A stretch of DNA of 64,000 nucleotides from Symbiodinium kawagutii (taxonomy: Eukaryota; Sar; Dinophyceae; Suessiales; Symbiodiniaceae), in contig VSDK01025600.1 of the NCBI GenBank assembly GCA_009767595.1, forward strand, positions 328,145 through 392,144. The letters are read 5' to 3'. The notes below the pieces were generated by a model. It made no database searches and was not told the origin of the DNA. It saw only the letters and a list, made by a program, of their open reading frames with translations. Position 1 is the stretch's first letter, and each line of letters begins with the position of its first letter. Positions 45,382-57,200 of this stretch are shown piece by piece. The translations under genes were made by a program, and so were the position numbers.

Positions 45382-47059
45382 CTAGGCCACAGTGGTGCAC
45401 AAAGAAGCCAGAGCCCAAGCCAGAGCCCAACATGACCCAGTCCTTCTTGATGAAAGCTGCGATATCCTTCTCAATATTGTACTTCTCCAATGCCTGGTGC
45501 CGCACTTCAAGACAGGTGAATGGCTCCTATCTGTCGCACATTTGACTGTTCTATTTTGGCTTCTGGACCTCACCCAATCAGCCAGTCATGCAAGAGATTG
45601 TGAAAAATAAACACTTGTGGTCCTGTGATCCTTCTGATATCCCCTCACGCTGGTTGATGAACAAAATTCATTGTCATGAGAGACTATGATGCTCGAAGCC
45701 GGCTTTTTACCGGGCAGATTCGAAAACATAAGACTCAAACCAGTCCCGACCATGGATAAAAGCTGTATAACATATCTTATTATCTTATTCATTCCATTCT
45801 TCTTCTGAGTCACCACATCCCATGACTGGAATCATGGCCCTATCAAGCAACAAAACCAACCATAACCAATCATGACCTACAGTAAGCAATCACAATCATC
45901 CATCACCAATCATAACCAACCAACCGAGCACGGCACACCAAGCAATGTGGCCACCTGTGTAGCACAGTCGATGGCATCCTGCTGCATATCCTCAGCCATA
46001 TCGGCGTTCTTGATCACAGCCTGACGGCTTAAAGCGGCTCCAAGTACTGCAGCATCAATGGCGTTGTATCGCGCCCCACTATGCCCCACTCAGGTATATT
46101 ATATTAGTGAACTAGAGTGGGCTTGAAGATGCTTTTGGGCGGGTATGGTACCGGTCATTTTTGTTTGCCAGGGCTTCGCGGTGGTTGGGCCATAATACTC
46201 ATACCAACCGCTTGGAATGGTGAGGGAGGAACCTAGGCCATTGGATACGTAGATGATTAATTGCTTGAACCGACAAATCCATCTGGGGCATCACAAGAGG
46301 GTGTAGACAGAGTTCGGTGGCAATGCACCCGTATCTTCAAGGGGTGAGTGAATGGAGCAGAAACCGATAGAAAACGCACACCACTGTGAGGAAGATTTAC
46401 CGGTGAAAGGCATGACTGAAAAAACTGGTAGGAAAGCCTTCCCCAAGTCAAGAAGCATGCCCCCTTCTCACGCTTTTGGTTCACTTGCAGATCACACAGG
46501 AACTCCAGTGAAACCAATTTGGTGGGCCTTGCGGTCGGCCATGGTCGCTGGACGCAATGGGCGAGTCGGGAAGCACAGGCGGATGATTTGTGGGCGAAAC
46601 GGCTGCGATTTGCGGCAGATGTTGACATCACACCGGATCAGAAGATGTGTCACGAGGATGACATCATAAACTATGAAGCGGCTTGAAGGATTCTGTATAT
46701 AATTTTTGCCGAATTCTTGCCCTCCTTTCGAAGAGCCACACATCTCACCCCTTCAATGGCAGCTCAGATCAGAACCCTTAGCTGTGCAACTGTGGCCCCG
46801 GGCAGCTCATGATCCCTCACCACGCCATCGGCCTAACGTCCAACGGTGGGGATCCGCTTGCCCACAAGATTCGAAAAGTTGGCTGCGACATCAACACTTT
46901 GGTACCAATAAGTTGGCTGTGAGCTTTGGTCCCATTTTGTTAAGTCATCCTTTCCTCGACGGCTTACAATGTGCTCCCAGTCGAATCTAGTCGTCTCACC
47001 CTCAGCTCCTTCAACAGCTGGAAAACTTGCGGCTCCAGCTCAGCTGTCAAGGTCCGAAC

Positions 47060-50000
47060 GTCCAGGTCAAAGATGTTGAACCAAAACTCGATGGATCGAT
47101 CCTTGGTGCGAACCCCCGGAGTCCATCAACCACAACAACGACACGGCAGCGAAAACTCCGGCGATCTTCAATTCACGGTTCACTGATGATGGCCAGTTGG
47201 CTGATCTTGGTTGATGAAGTTGATGCAAAGAATCCTGGTTGTTGATAGTGATTAAGGATGCTTGATGCTGGTAAATTATGGCTGCTCCAAAAAAACACAG
47301 TGAGATGAAGCAGGGCACAGCCGTGCACCGCCGATCCGAGCTGAGGAACTGTGATCTGATCCTGGTCGTTCAGAAGGAAATGGATGAAGTCCTGGAGTGG
47401 AGCCACCAACCGTCATAGAAGTCATGGCTAACAGTTGTGAGTTTGGCTAATGATGATCAACTTGCTAGGGAAAGGAGCCAGTCACCAACAGTGATGGAAA
47501 TGATTACTAACAATGATTTACTACATGAAAACTGATTTTTTATAAGAGCTAATCATGACTCAGACAATGGTGAGTATAGGGATAGGGTGGAAATTAAGTT
47601 TAATGATGGCTAGCAAAGGTTGATTGCATGATAATAAATTGACTGGCTAATCATGATCAATAGTGACAATGGCTGAAGTGCAAAGTTGCCAACAGTAACC
47701 AGCTGAAATGGCCAAGACTGTTTAAGGGTGAGTCAGTAATGCTTGGGACTGGTTGGTCATGATCAATAGTGACAATAACGATTAACTTTGGCTGACGAAT
47801 GTTTAAGGGTAAGTCAGTAATGGTTGGGACTGGTTGGTCATGATCAATAGTGACAATAATGATTAACTTTGGCTGACGGATGTTCATGATGTTTAATCCT
47901 GGCAAAACATTGTCAAGAATTGAGTTTACAAACAACCAACTACAACCGACAATCTCTTGAGGACTGGTTCTATAAGTTTTTAAGCAAGTGTTACAAATAT
48001 TTCTATGGATTCTGAACATGCTCAACCAGCGTTTGCCCATCCCAGCCCTATGCCAGATCTATCTTCCAGCCCGTGCTATCCCCCATGGATGAATTCCTCA
48101 GGGCAGATTCGTCCAGCCAGCTGTCAGTGATGATTCACTGGGGGGGTCGGTGATTGCCAATTGTGCATGATCCGGCTTTGTCTCCGTCCTCATAGCCCAT
48201 CTTGCCAGGGACAGCTGAGGTAAACCTGAGCTCAAGACCCTTAAATTTGCCAGATTCTTCCTCCCTGTAGAGGTTCCTGTGGTTGGATTCTCCTCCACCA
48301 AGCATTTGATGGTTCATCCCAGTAGGTTACAACCTGACTACCCAGAGCGAGTGTCGTTGGTCCACTTCCAACCAGGGCAACTTTGAAGTCATGGAGGGCG
48401 ACTGAGGTCGTCACTTCCAAGTGACCTCGCTGAAGATGCGATCCACTGTCCGTCTCGACAGCGCATGCCTGGTGCCGATGCCCAAGATCTTGGCACCAAA
48501 AATGATGTGCAAATTGTGTGTGTGTGTGTGTGCACCTATGCTATGCATAGCTTGGAGGTTATCCATACCTATGCATTTAGAATATGTGGATGTTTGATAT
48601 CATCATTCTTATCTGCGTGTGCAAACGGCTCGATCAAATTTAGCATCGCCAAAGCTTGCAACAGCGCACCCATCATACTTCAGCAGATCATCTTTGTCGA
48701 GCAAGAAGTCGTGGTCGGAGTCCAACTCCCAAAAAGTACCTTTGAAGCTGAAGAGAGCGATGTCCAACAGCCAACAACTTCTCCAAGAACCCACAGATTT
48801 GTGTCAGCCGCGATGAGGCCATGCCGGATCTGGGCTTTGGACAATAGATGACATAGAAGTGTTCATAGCTGAAGTAGTCGCGAATCATTTTCATGTCGTC
48901 GTACTCCTGTTGCTTGGCCACATGGTAGCCAGAGGTTTTCTCAGGCCCAGCTATTCTCCATTTTCTGCAGCAACCATCACACAAATGTGACCAACCCATA
49001 GTAAGGATAGCTGGCAGGTTCGCAAGCCCAGGGAGAATACCATTCAATAATCAGTTTGGGTTGTTGACTGAAGGCACATGGCCATCTCTGATGAGGTTGC
49101 GCTCCCTGGCACCGAGGCGATTGCCGCAAATCGCACTTGATGACACTTGATTTCTTTGATGCAGCTGGTCCAACACGGCACTTCTGATCACCAAGGAATG
49201 ATGGCACCATCCAACCATCCCGAGTGCATCAAGCAACACCAGCGGCTTATTCCGGATACACTATTCATCCAACTGGTTGGTTGCTGCTGGTTCCCCTGCC
49301 ACTGAAGCGTCACTGACCCGTACCAACCAGTGATCACCATGGATCATTGTTAGCCATTCCCGGTGGTTCCTGTTGGATATTTGCCACGATGCCAATGCCA
49401 TCTTCACTGACCGTTCATATTAACAACCCCTGTTCACCATCATTATGAGCATCTCAGGATGATACTGGTCGATCAGTACGGTGGCTCATCATCCATCATG
49501 ATTCATCATTCGCCACGCCAACCTGGTGACAGCTCCTCCAGCTGCTTCCAGGTATCAATAATGGACGGCTGGTATCGCCGCAGGTCTCAGTGGAAGCCGG
49601 CAGCGGCGGTGAAGGGTCAAACGTACCAGGCCCTGGTTCAATGGTGGTGGCATGGTGGTGGTGACATGGCGTTGACATGGCGGAAGCCACGAGGAGCGCA
49701 AGGAGAAACATAGTCAACCTGTAAAAAATCAAACTATTCATGCTGAAATGATGATTGAATGATATTAAATGAACATGGCTAACAATTAATAATCGTGATA
49801 TGTTGTTCGTCAATGTAGTGGCAATAGCACTACGCATATGTCCATTTGATCAGTTGTGATCAAAGTGTATTTTTCAAATGGGGTTTTGAATGCAAAACCA
49901 AAGCTACTGCGATCAAATTCAATCTCGCCGGGCTTTACCATGCGGTTTGCCACAGCGCGCATCCGGCATACGGATCGACAACAAACAACAAACAAGTGGC

Positions 50001-51430
50001 GTAGCAGCGGGTAAACAGCATCAGCGGGTACCGGTGAGATTTTGGAGTTCGATTAAGACCAGAAGAATCAACACATGTGTTTTCATGTTCGTTTCGCGCA
50101 GCCCCTGTTGCTTTGAGGGTCGGACTCTGCAAGTGAATTCGCCCAGTACCTTTTCTGTCCTGAGCACATGGTTTCTCACCGAGGACCGCAAAAATTCTGA
50201 AAGTGACTTTCGATAGTGTTGCAACGAGTCATTTGCTAGGCAATTTTAATGGGAGCTTGAGTATCAACTACCGCTGCCCCATCACAAAAGAATGAAAGGC
50301 AATGACCTATGGGATGCCAGCCAATCTACTCTGTGGTTCTCATCCATTGGTATGGTCATCTTCTTGTTTCCTCTCAGTCAAATACACTAACATTCTATAA
50401 TGAATGCCAATATGATGATCCACTATTCAAGATTTCCAGACATTCATTCACAAGGTGTCAAAGGTCGGGTCTATTGATGAAAATTGGACTCTATCGGATT
50501 TCTCTGTGCTGGGCGAGTCGCATAGATGTAGAAAATACGGCTCGCGACCTTGGCAAAAAAAGAACATGGTGCTCGATTGCTTGACAGCTAAGTGGTGCAG
50601 GATCAAAGTTGATCACAACGATCCAGGCGCATTGTTGAGACAGCCATGCCAAGGAAAGAAACAAACCAAGGTCATGAGCTGATAAGCATGACCCAAAGCC
50701 ATCACCTCTGCACGTGCTGCGGCTGCCAATCTGAGAACATGGCTGTGTCGGAGTACCTATCTTGGAATTCCTGAGCAGAGGCTGCGTTGCTTCAGTTTCC
50801 AGGGAGCATAAGTACCCCGTAATTCTGCAAGATCCTCACCAAGCGGCGGGATCTGCTTTAGTGATTTCATGATAGTTTTGATAATTGTGTGCATGCTTGT
50901 GCTATTCTGCAGTATCTCCACCTGAACTTACCTGGAAAAATGCAGTGCGTATATCCATGCTTCAAAATGGCAATAGAACCGTGGTCACCAAAACAACTCA
51001 ACCCCATAAGACTAAGGTGGTCATGACATGTCATGGCAGATGAGTTCCATACTCCGAAAGTCACAGCCCTGCCTGCGTTTCAAGCAGAAATTCTAGGCCC
51101 GGATGGGTCATCAGAATCGCGTGCAAAAAGATGTCGAAGTCCTCCTTCTCGATCCAATCGTTGTGATCCTGGCTCAACCAAGCAGGTCTTCCATCGCTTT
51201 GAGAGGAGCTGGACCCTATTGGCTTCCACAAATATGCCATCCCCATCCATTGGAGTTTTTGATATCTCCACCACTCATTAGATTTCTGATTCCTTGTCCT
51301 GTGCGCATGACTGGCCAACCACTTCCCCACCTTCTTCACAACTGAGTAGAAGCTCAGCGTGGGATCGTCCGGTTGGATCTTCCGATTGGCCCAGCCAATG
51401 ACCCTGGCAGAGGCTACAAATCCACAAGCT
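47060..51430 (-). CDS. PP2A regulatory subunit B'' (PPP2R3/TON2 family)-like gene, multi-exon
   Basis: Short exons in order along the minus strand reproduce the B'' family layout. They are about 51430-51310 (DDPTLSFYSVVKKVGKW); about 51260-51073 (MDGDGIFVEANRVQLLSKRW in one frame, NDWIEKEDFDIFLHAILMTH then PGLEFLLETQ in another); about 50560-50480 (VASRIFYIYATRPAQ); about 48930-48842 (EYDDMKMIRDYFSYEHFYVI then YC); about 48764-48635 (FWELDSDHDFLLDKDDLLKY); about 48225-48189 (VPGKMGYE); 47391-47350 (DFIHFLLNDQDQIT); and 47101-47060 (DRSIEFWFNIFDLD). THPGLEFL, DYFSYEHFYVIYC, FWELDxDHD and GKMGYEDF are hallmarks of the family, which targets the PP2A catalytic core in a calcium-dependent way. The first EF-hand loop keeps its acidic ligands. 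Donors include GC (51072), apparent GA (48188) and GT (47349, 47059). The N-terminal and C-terminal exons are not found. The frame change near 51.2 kb could be an unrecognised intron or damage, so a decaying copy is possible. Confidence 0.72.
47721..47882. repeat. 81-bp tandem duplication in a PP2A B''-like intron
   Basis: Two nearly identical 81-bp copies starting TTTAAGGGTRAGTCAGTAAT at 47721 and 47802. They lie between the VPGKMGYE exon and the DFIHFLL exon. Confidence 0.9.
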
Positions 51431-52934
51431 CAAGGAGGTAGCCATATGCACCCATCCAATGCCCTCCACTGTTCATGAAAATTGTTTACCATTTATGGAG
51501 GCTGCTGACCAGCCATTGCAGAAGTACTTGGAAGGCTGGCTGCGATGACGTCCACAGTGCGCGGGTCTTGGGCACTGGTTTCTTACCAACCACCCCTCTT
51601 TCCCTCCTCATGATCATTCTGACTGTCATCATTGTTAGCCGTTCCGATCCATGATCAACCAGAGGGTTGTAAGCTCAACTTCTCGTTGATTGGGTGCTAG
51701 GGAAGTTGAGGGCTTCCAATGGTTCTTCAGGCCATTTACTTCATCTCTCTCTCTCTCTTCTATATTCGTGCTCTGTTTTTGCATTGTGTTATTGTCTACT
51801 TTGTTATTGTCTTCTTTCACCACCAAATGTTTATGACAATGCATGCTTTACTTAACGTTGCAACGTTTCAATAAAAGAATGGTCATTTTTCGGCAACTTC
51901 TGCAAACCAAGGCCTTCACACCACAGCGCTCCATCGCATTTGTTTACATCAATATGCGTTTATAAACAACAACTTTCAACACCATTCACGTTTGCACAAC
52001 CCAGCCTTTAGACCAACAAGATTTGCATGGCAAGGAAAAGATGCTGCAGGTCTTTACACAACACCGCTTTTACGGAAAGATTATTTCGCACCTCAAAGCT
52101 GGACTCTTCTGCTGTGTACAGCTCTCACACCAAGCTCTTATACCACAATGCTTCTCACAAAACAGTGAACCGCGAACCAACATTTGATCACATGACCAGT
52201 CATAGGTAAGTTTGTTTGAGGCCTAGTATTTGCAAGGGCAATGCTCCTCCGACCTACAGGCCATGTGGAGGCTGGTGAGCTGGCCAAAGGCTATCAAAAA
52301 GAGCCGACCCACCCAACACCGGCTTTGTACTTCTCACACATTCTTTATCTTCATCCCCTTTCCTCCTTCAAATCCTTGTGCGGGATCAGTTGTGTCATGA
52401 TCTTATGTGGGAATGCTTTGAAAAAGTAGCCCATGACTAAAGAATGCTATTTGCAGAACTTTTTAAAGCAGAAACCTTGAACTGAGAGGCATGAAACCAT
52501 CACTAAACTGGTGCAAAGATGGACTGATTTAAGGTGCACTAGAGTTATGGATGTAAGCGTGCTGCAGTGCCAAGGAACTTTTCTGGTGATAATGGCTTGA
52601 ATTGATCAGCCCGTCCGTGAAAAACATTGTCCGAGCATTGGAAATTTCTGAAGATAAGATCGAAAGAAATGGAGTTCACTTTTTAATCACAAGTTTTGGA
52701 AAAGAGCCAACATCGACAGTTCATGGTATGCCCATGGTTATCACATGTCATCACTTCTGGTTGCTTACATTAGTGTCCACAGAACTGAAACTTGATTGCT
52801 TTGTCTCGGTTATGCTGTGTGCCTTTACCCACAAAAGAGAGCCCAAAGTCGGTATACGATGGCGATGCTTTGTTCCTCGAACGCTTTTGCTATCTCGTTC
52901 ATGTCTGGTCTTTGTGCACTTGATCCTAGGCTGG

Positions 52935-54272
52935 TCACGGCAGAGATGTCATTTGAGTCGCATCATTCATTGGCCTCTGTAGCTCGTGGACGTTGTCGCT
53001 ACCCCAGCACCACAGTCTCACTCGGCTTCGAAGCCTGGTGACCCACCGCCACAAAAACCGTTTACACGGTTGCCCTATCCCCTCGACGAGGGCTGGCTTT
53101 TGCAATGCCAACAAAATCCAACAAATAACGACACAAATCAGGAAGGCAGCTTGTAGGTAAAACAGAGAGCCACGGAAGAAGTTGCGGAAGACGTTGCCGA
53201 TGCTTGTTGGCGGGATATTCACCGCCAATACAACTGCACACGCTTGAAGGCCAGAGAAGCCGAGAATCAGCCAACGAAGTTCCCTGTCGTACTTTTGACG
53301 GTCGAATTTTGGACGATCTTCGGTCTCTGTTGGCTCCTGACCTTGTGACCCTCTTCTTGGAGTATCTTCACGCTCCTGAGCTTGGGAGATGATGGTATAG
53401 CATGAGTCCACGCTGATGATCAGAATCACCAGGTAGTTCCACCAGATGAAACTTTCGAAGATTCCGATATCCTTTGATCTCAAGCTCAGGCCCTGCATAG
53501 TACTTGAATAAAAGGTATTGATTTTCCAAATCAAACCCACCACTGCAGTCACGCGCTCGCTTTTCCCTGAATCACCTTTCAAAGCCAGGATGGCCACGCA
53601 AAGTATGATCACACCCAGTGGCACCATGCAAAAGCGCGGAATCGACTTATGCCAAGATCTCTGTGTTTTCCAAATGAACGAGCATTTTGAACGCTTGCGA
53701 GCATCCAAGTCTCTGTTGGGTGGGTATGATTGGTTACGTTGCTCGAAGCTGAAGGTTGGCGTGGTTGACCAAAGCGAAGTGTCAAAATTGGCACTTTGCG
53801 ACACTGACTCCATGTAGCAGAATTTCTTGATTGGAGGTGGGCCGTCATCTTGAAGGTCGATTCGAAATTCTTGATAATCAAAGGGAAAGGTCTGTGTGTC
53901 CATGGTGTATGACAACGATTTACTGAACGTGCGACACCAAAACCCTTCTCCAGGAAATTCCGCTCCTGTTGGGCACTCTGTAAAGTCAGTTCTTTCAATG
54001 TTCGGAGAACCTTGGGCATTCACAAGTTTCAAGGAGAAGTTGCCTCGAGGGCTCTTGGACAGATAGTCATCGTCTGGACACTTATTGCCATTCAAACGGG
54101 ACTCATCAACCACAGCTTGCTTCACGTAGAGCAAAAAGTCCATGTTTGTTGAACCTGTGTAAGCATCATCTCCACTCAGTTGCTCGATTTCTGCACCTAC
54201 AGCAATGACTTCAACCTTTGCAGCGGATCCCAAGCAACCTGCCAGCACCAAGCTTATCAGACTTGGTTTCAT
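52935..54272 (-). CDS. Pentameric ligand-gated ion channel-like protein (Cys-loop receptor superfamily)
   Basis: A single-exon frame of 445 residues. Residues 1-18 form a signal peptide. Residues about 19-205 form an extracellular beta domain with MDTQTFPFDYQEFRIDLQ at 124-141, which matches the conserved FPFD loop between strands beta6 and beta7. Membrane spans follow at about 211-231 (IPRFCMVPLGVIILCVAILA), 240-258 (pore-helix-like, SERVTAVVGLIWKINTFYSS), 275-295, 332-352 and 369-390. The loop between spans 3 and 4 is charged (residues 298-330). Superfamily channels open on binding a small ligand and have four spans; here a fifth hydrophobic stretch is present. The two cysteines that define the eukaryotic Cys-loop are not placed around FPFD, as in prokaryotic relatives. 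The lack of introns contrasts with the spliced neighbours and could reflect retroposition, though no spliced-leader relic was seen. Ligand and ion selectivity cannot be told. Confidence 0.75.
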   Translation of the reverse strand: MKPSLISLVLAGCLGSAAKVEVIAVGAEIEQLSGDDAYTGSTNMDFLLYVKQAVVDESRLNGNKCPDDDYLSKSPRGNFSLKLVNAQGSPNIERTDFTECPTGAEFPGEGFWCRTFSKSLSYTMDTQTFPFDYQEFRIDLQDDGPPPIKKFCYMESVSQSANFDTSLWSTTPTFSFEQRNQSYPPNRDLDARKRSKCSFIWKTQRSWHKSIPRFCMVPLGVIILCVAILALKGDSGKSERVTAVVGLIWKINTFYSSTMQGLSLRSKDIGIFESFIWWNYLVILIISVDSCYTIISQAQEREDTPRRGSQGQEPTETEDRPKFDRQKYDRELRWLILGFSGLQACAVVLAVNIPPTSIGNVFRNFFRGSLFYLQAAFLICVVICWILLALQKPALVEGIGQPCKRFLWRWVTRLRSRVRLWCWGSDNVHELQRPMNDATQMTSLP

Positions 54273-57200
54273 CTTAGTCTCGGTTCACCTCGGTCAAGAG
54301 ACCTCATGCAATGGAAATCCTTCACAAACTGAAATTTTGAGCATCCGGCTGCAGGGTCATGTTGACACCACAGGTCCCACTCAAGTTCTCCCACAACAAG
54401 GGCAGCTCTCAGATTTGTCACGTGAAATGCGCAGGGGAACTGGTTCTGTCCCAAGGCCGTGCCAGAATAAGACAAAACTTTAAAATATTTTATGTGTATA
54501 TGTTTTGTGCGCTGTCGCGTAATCATGCTTCATAAGACACAGAATATCAAAGCCGAAGAATCAGAAAAATATCAAAAACTCATGAAAACCCGCACGAAAG
54601 AGGCAAAAACGACGGAACATCTGCAGAAGTTAGAGACAAGAAATCGGAAGGAATCCAAAGAAGCAACTTCCCAATACATATTACCACCCTGCACGACAAG
54701 TGAATGCAAAAACTCGCAAGCGTGTGAGAAAGCCCTCCCCAAGTGAGCAACACGCCAACACTGGGAGACACCCAGCAGAAAGCTCTACCAGCCCAGGCCA
54801 GGAGATAAGATAGAAAACCAGTGAAGGGACAACGTGAACGTCACCTCATCTAAAGATGGAAGCAAAGTCAACACTGCGTACCATCCAATGCAATGACCCT
54901 CTGCACGCCCATAACCTTCCAATCTGTCAAAGGCCGACGCACTACCTCCCCAAGCCGAAGCTCACCTGGCCGGATCACCGTCACCAACTGATGAGTAAGA
55001 CATCATCCATTGGATCCACGTTGGTGACGGTGAGGCACCCATCTCCCATTTTTGCCATTCTTGGTCACCTCCCGACCCCCCAGCGCGCTTCCTATGCAAA
55101 TAAAAAGGCAAGAACTACCGCCAGGCACTTCTTTTTGGCGTGTACAGTGCCCAGCGATAAACAAAACCCTTGTGAAATGAAATCTGCATCCAATTTTTGA
55201 CCACACTTTCACTTTGCTTCTGAGATACGTCCTCATCAGTCAAAAAGCCGCCTAACCATCACAACCTGTCTATCTTCTCATTTTTAAACCAATTGCCCTG
55301 CTCAAACCGGTGGTCCAGTAATGTCCAGTATACGTGGTTGCGATCAAGTGTCCCAGCCTCAGTTTCAACTGGGCTTTAGTAATGATCATTTTCAGTCTTG
55401 GAAAATGTTACATTGATCGGACTTGCCCCTTCTAGCTGAATCCATGCGCGACAGAAGCGGAAATTTCTGACAGAAATGACAAAACTACGCGACAAGAAAG
55501 CTCAAGCATCGTACCCACCGACCACTCCCAAAACAGGGCGTGGGACATCATCTCAGTGATAGGCACAGGAGTTGCTACCATCATTGCCTCAATGCAATGA
55601 GAGTCTGGTGTGCGGGAAGCTCTGCTACAGCAAAGGGCTAGTGAACCTCACCACTTGACCGAAGGCAGAACCACATTTATGGATACAGCTGGCACACAGC
55701 ACAAAAACAAAACAAGCCTTGTCCAAAATCAGGATGAACAAAGTATCCCAATCCCTTCTCACATGTTGCTAGAAAGCCGCATTTCATGGTTTGTGGCATA
55801 GCACTACGATCGATACAGTGCCACTCACTGGGCTCACCAACGTCGCGCTTGGAAATGGAAGAGCTGTCAATGATATCGTAGAAGACCTGGCACCAACGAG
55901 GTCCCTGGAGCTGAGGAATCCAGAGAGGAAACCTGTTGGACCGCTACTTCTACACAGTAAACATAGCATCTCTTATATCTCAGGCATCAAACATGAAAAA
56001 GTGATATATAGATGGTAGAAACTCATAGAAACTCTACCTCCTGAAGAGCCCTACTGGCATCGCCAGTACCTCTTCTTCCAGCTGCAACCATTCCTTGTGA
56101 CCAAGATCAGCTGGCTAGCCTTCATCTTGTGGAAAATTGGAGCCTCAAGTGAAGTCAGCCTCTGAAGGGTGAACTCTACCGAGGTGTGATACAGGATATG
56201 CGTGGATACGCCATGAAGCAAAGATCAATGATGCACGGAAACGCATACGTACGTAACTATGTATGCACCTGCGTGTGCATGTATGTGTTTGATTTGTGTT
56301 TGCGTGTGTTTGTGCTTGCGTACCCGTGTTTGATGTACATGTGTACTTCATAGATCATGAGCGCTGGATCTTTTGTATTCGGAACTGGTTCGCACCAAGG
56401 CCTCGGGCGAAGCAAATCATCTGCCAAGGCACAGCAAAATACTTGGAGAGCTTGAAGACTTCCGTCACTATGGGCTCGCACTGCTCCCAGGTCCTGTCGC
56501 CAACTTGCCAGCTATTTGGACACGAAGTTCATGTGACATGGAGAAACCACAGGGCAGCAGCTTCGGTCTTGATTCCATCAGTGATGCCGTGCTTGGAAAA
56601 GATGCTGTGGATCTGATCTTTGTACTCTTGGCCCTCAGTGGCCGAACGATGTCGCTGGTGGTTGTTCTGGCGGCTCCCTACTCCGTCCCAAAAATCCCCA
56701 AGCCATTAGGCACCAATTTGCCACGAGCGCTAGGACACTGAGTGGGGTAGACTGGCGACGCTGTAGGTCCCTCTACTATCTTTCTTCCCCAAGTCTTGGG
56801 AAATGTGAGAATCGCAACAGGCACTATGAAACAAAATAGAATCTATATAAATGCACGAGAACAGCTGGCGATGGCGTTTTGCCCTGACTCCTTCCCTGTT
56901 CCGCCCCTTCTCTAGACATTGGACGCCGTCATGTTGGACATAGTGATGGCAACTTCCATGATATCAATGACATTCAATGACACAGCTCCTATGACATGGA
57001 TGATTGACTGCTTTGATAGCGGTGGCAGCACCACTGCTGTAAGATGAAAACTTCAGTGAAGGGCATGCAATTTTACGGAAATACACTGACAACTTCAATG
57101 ACACACAAGTACAAATACTGCAGCTTTACTGAACTTCGACTTTAGTCAAGTACGATGACAGCTTCACCATTTATCAACAACTTTGCTAGCCATACCAGGA

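Noticed and set aside
52935..54272. Retroposed cDNA origin of the channel-like gene
   Set aside because: Lack of introns suggests it, but I found no relic of the dinoflagellate spliced leader and no poly-A tract next to it, so I leave it open rather than claim it.
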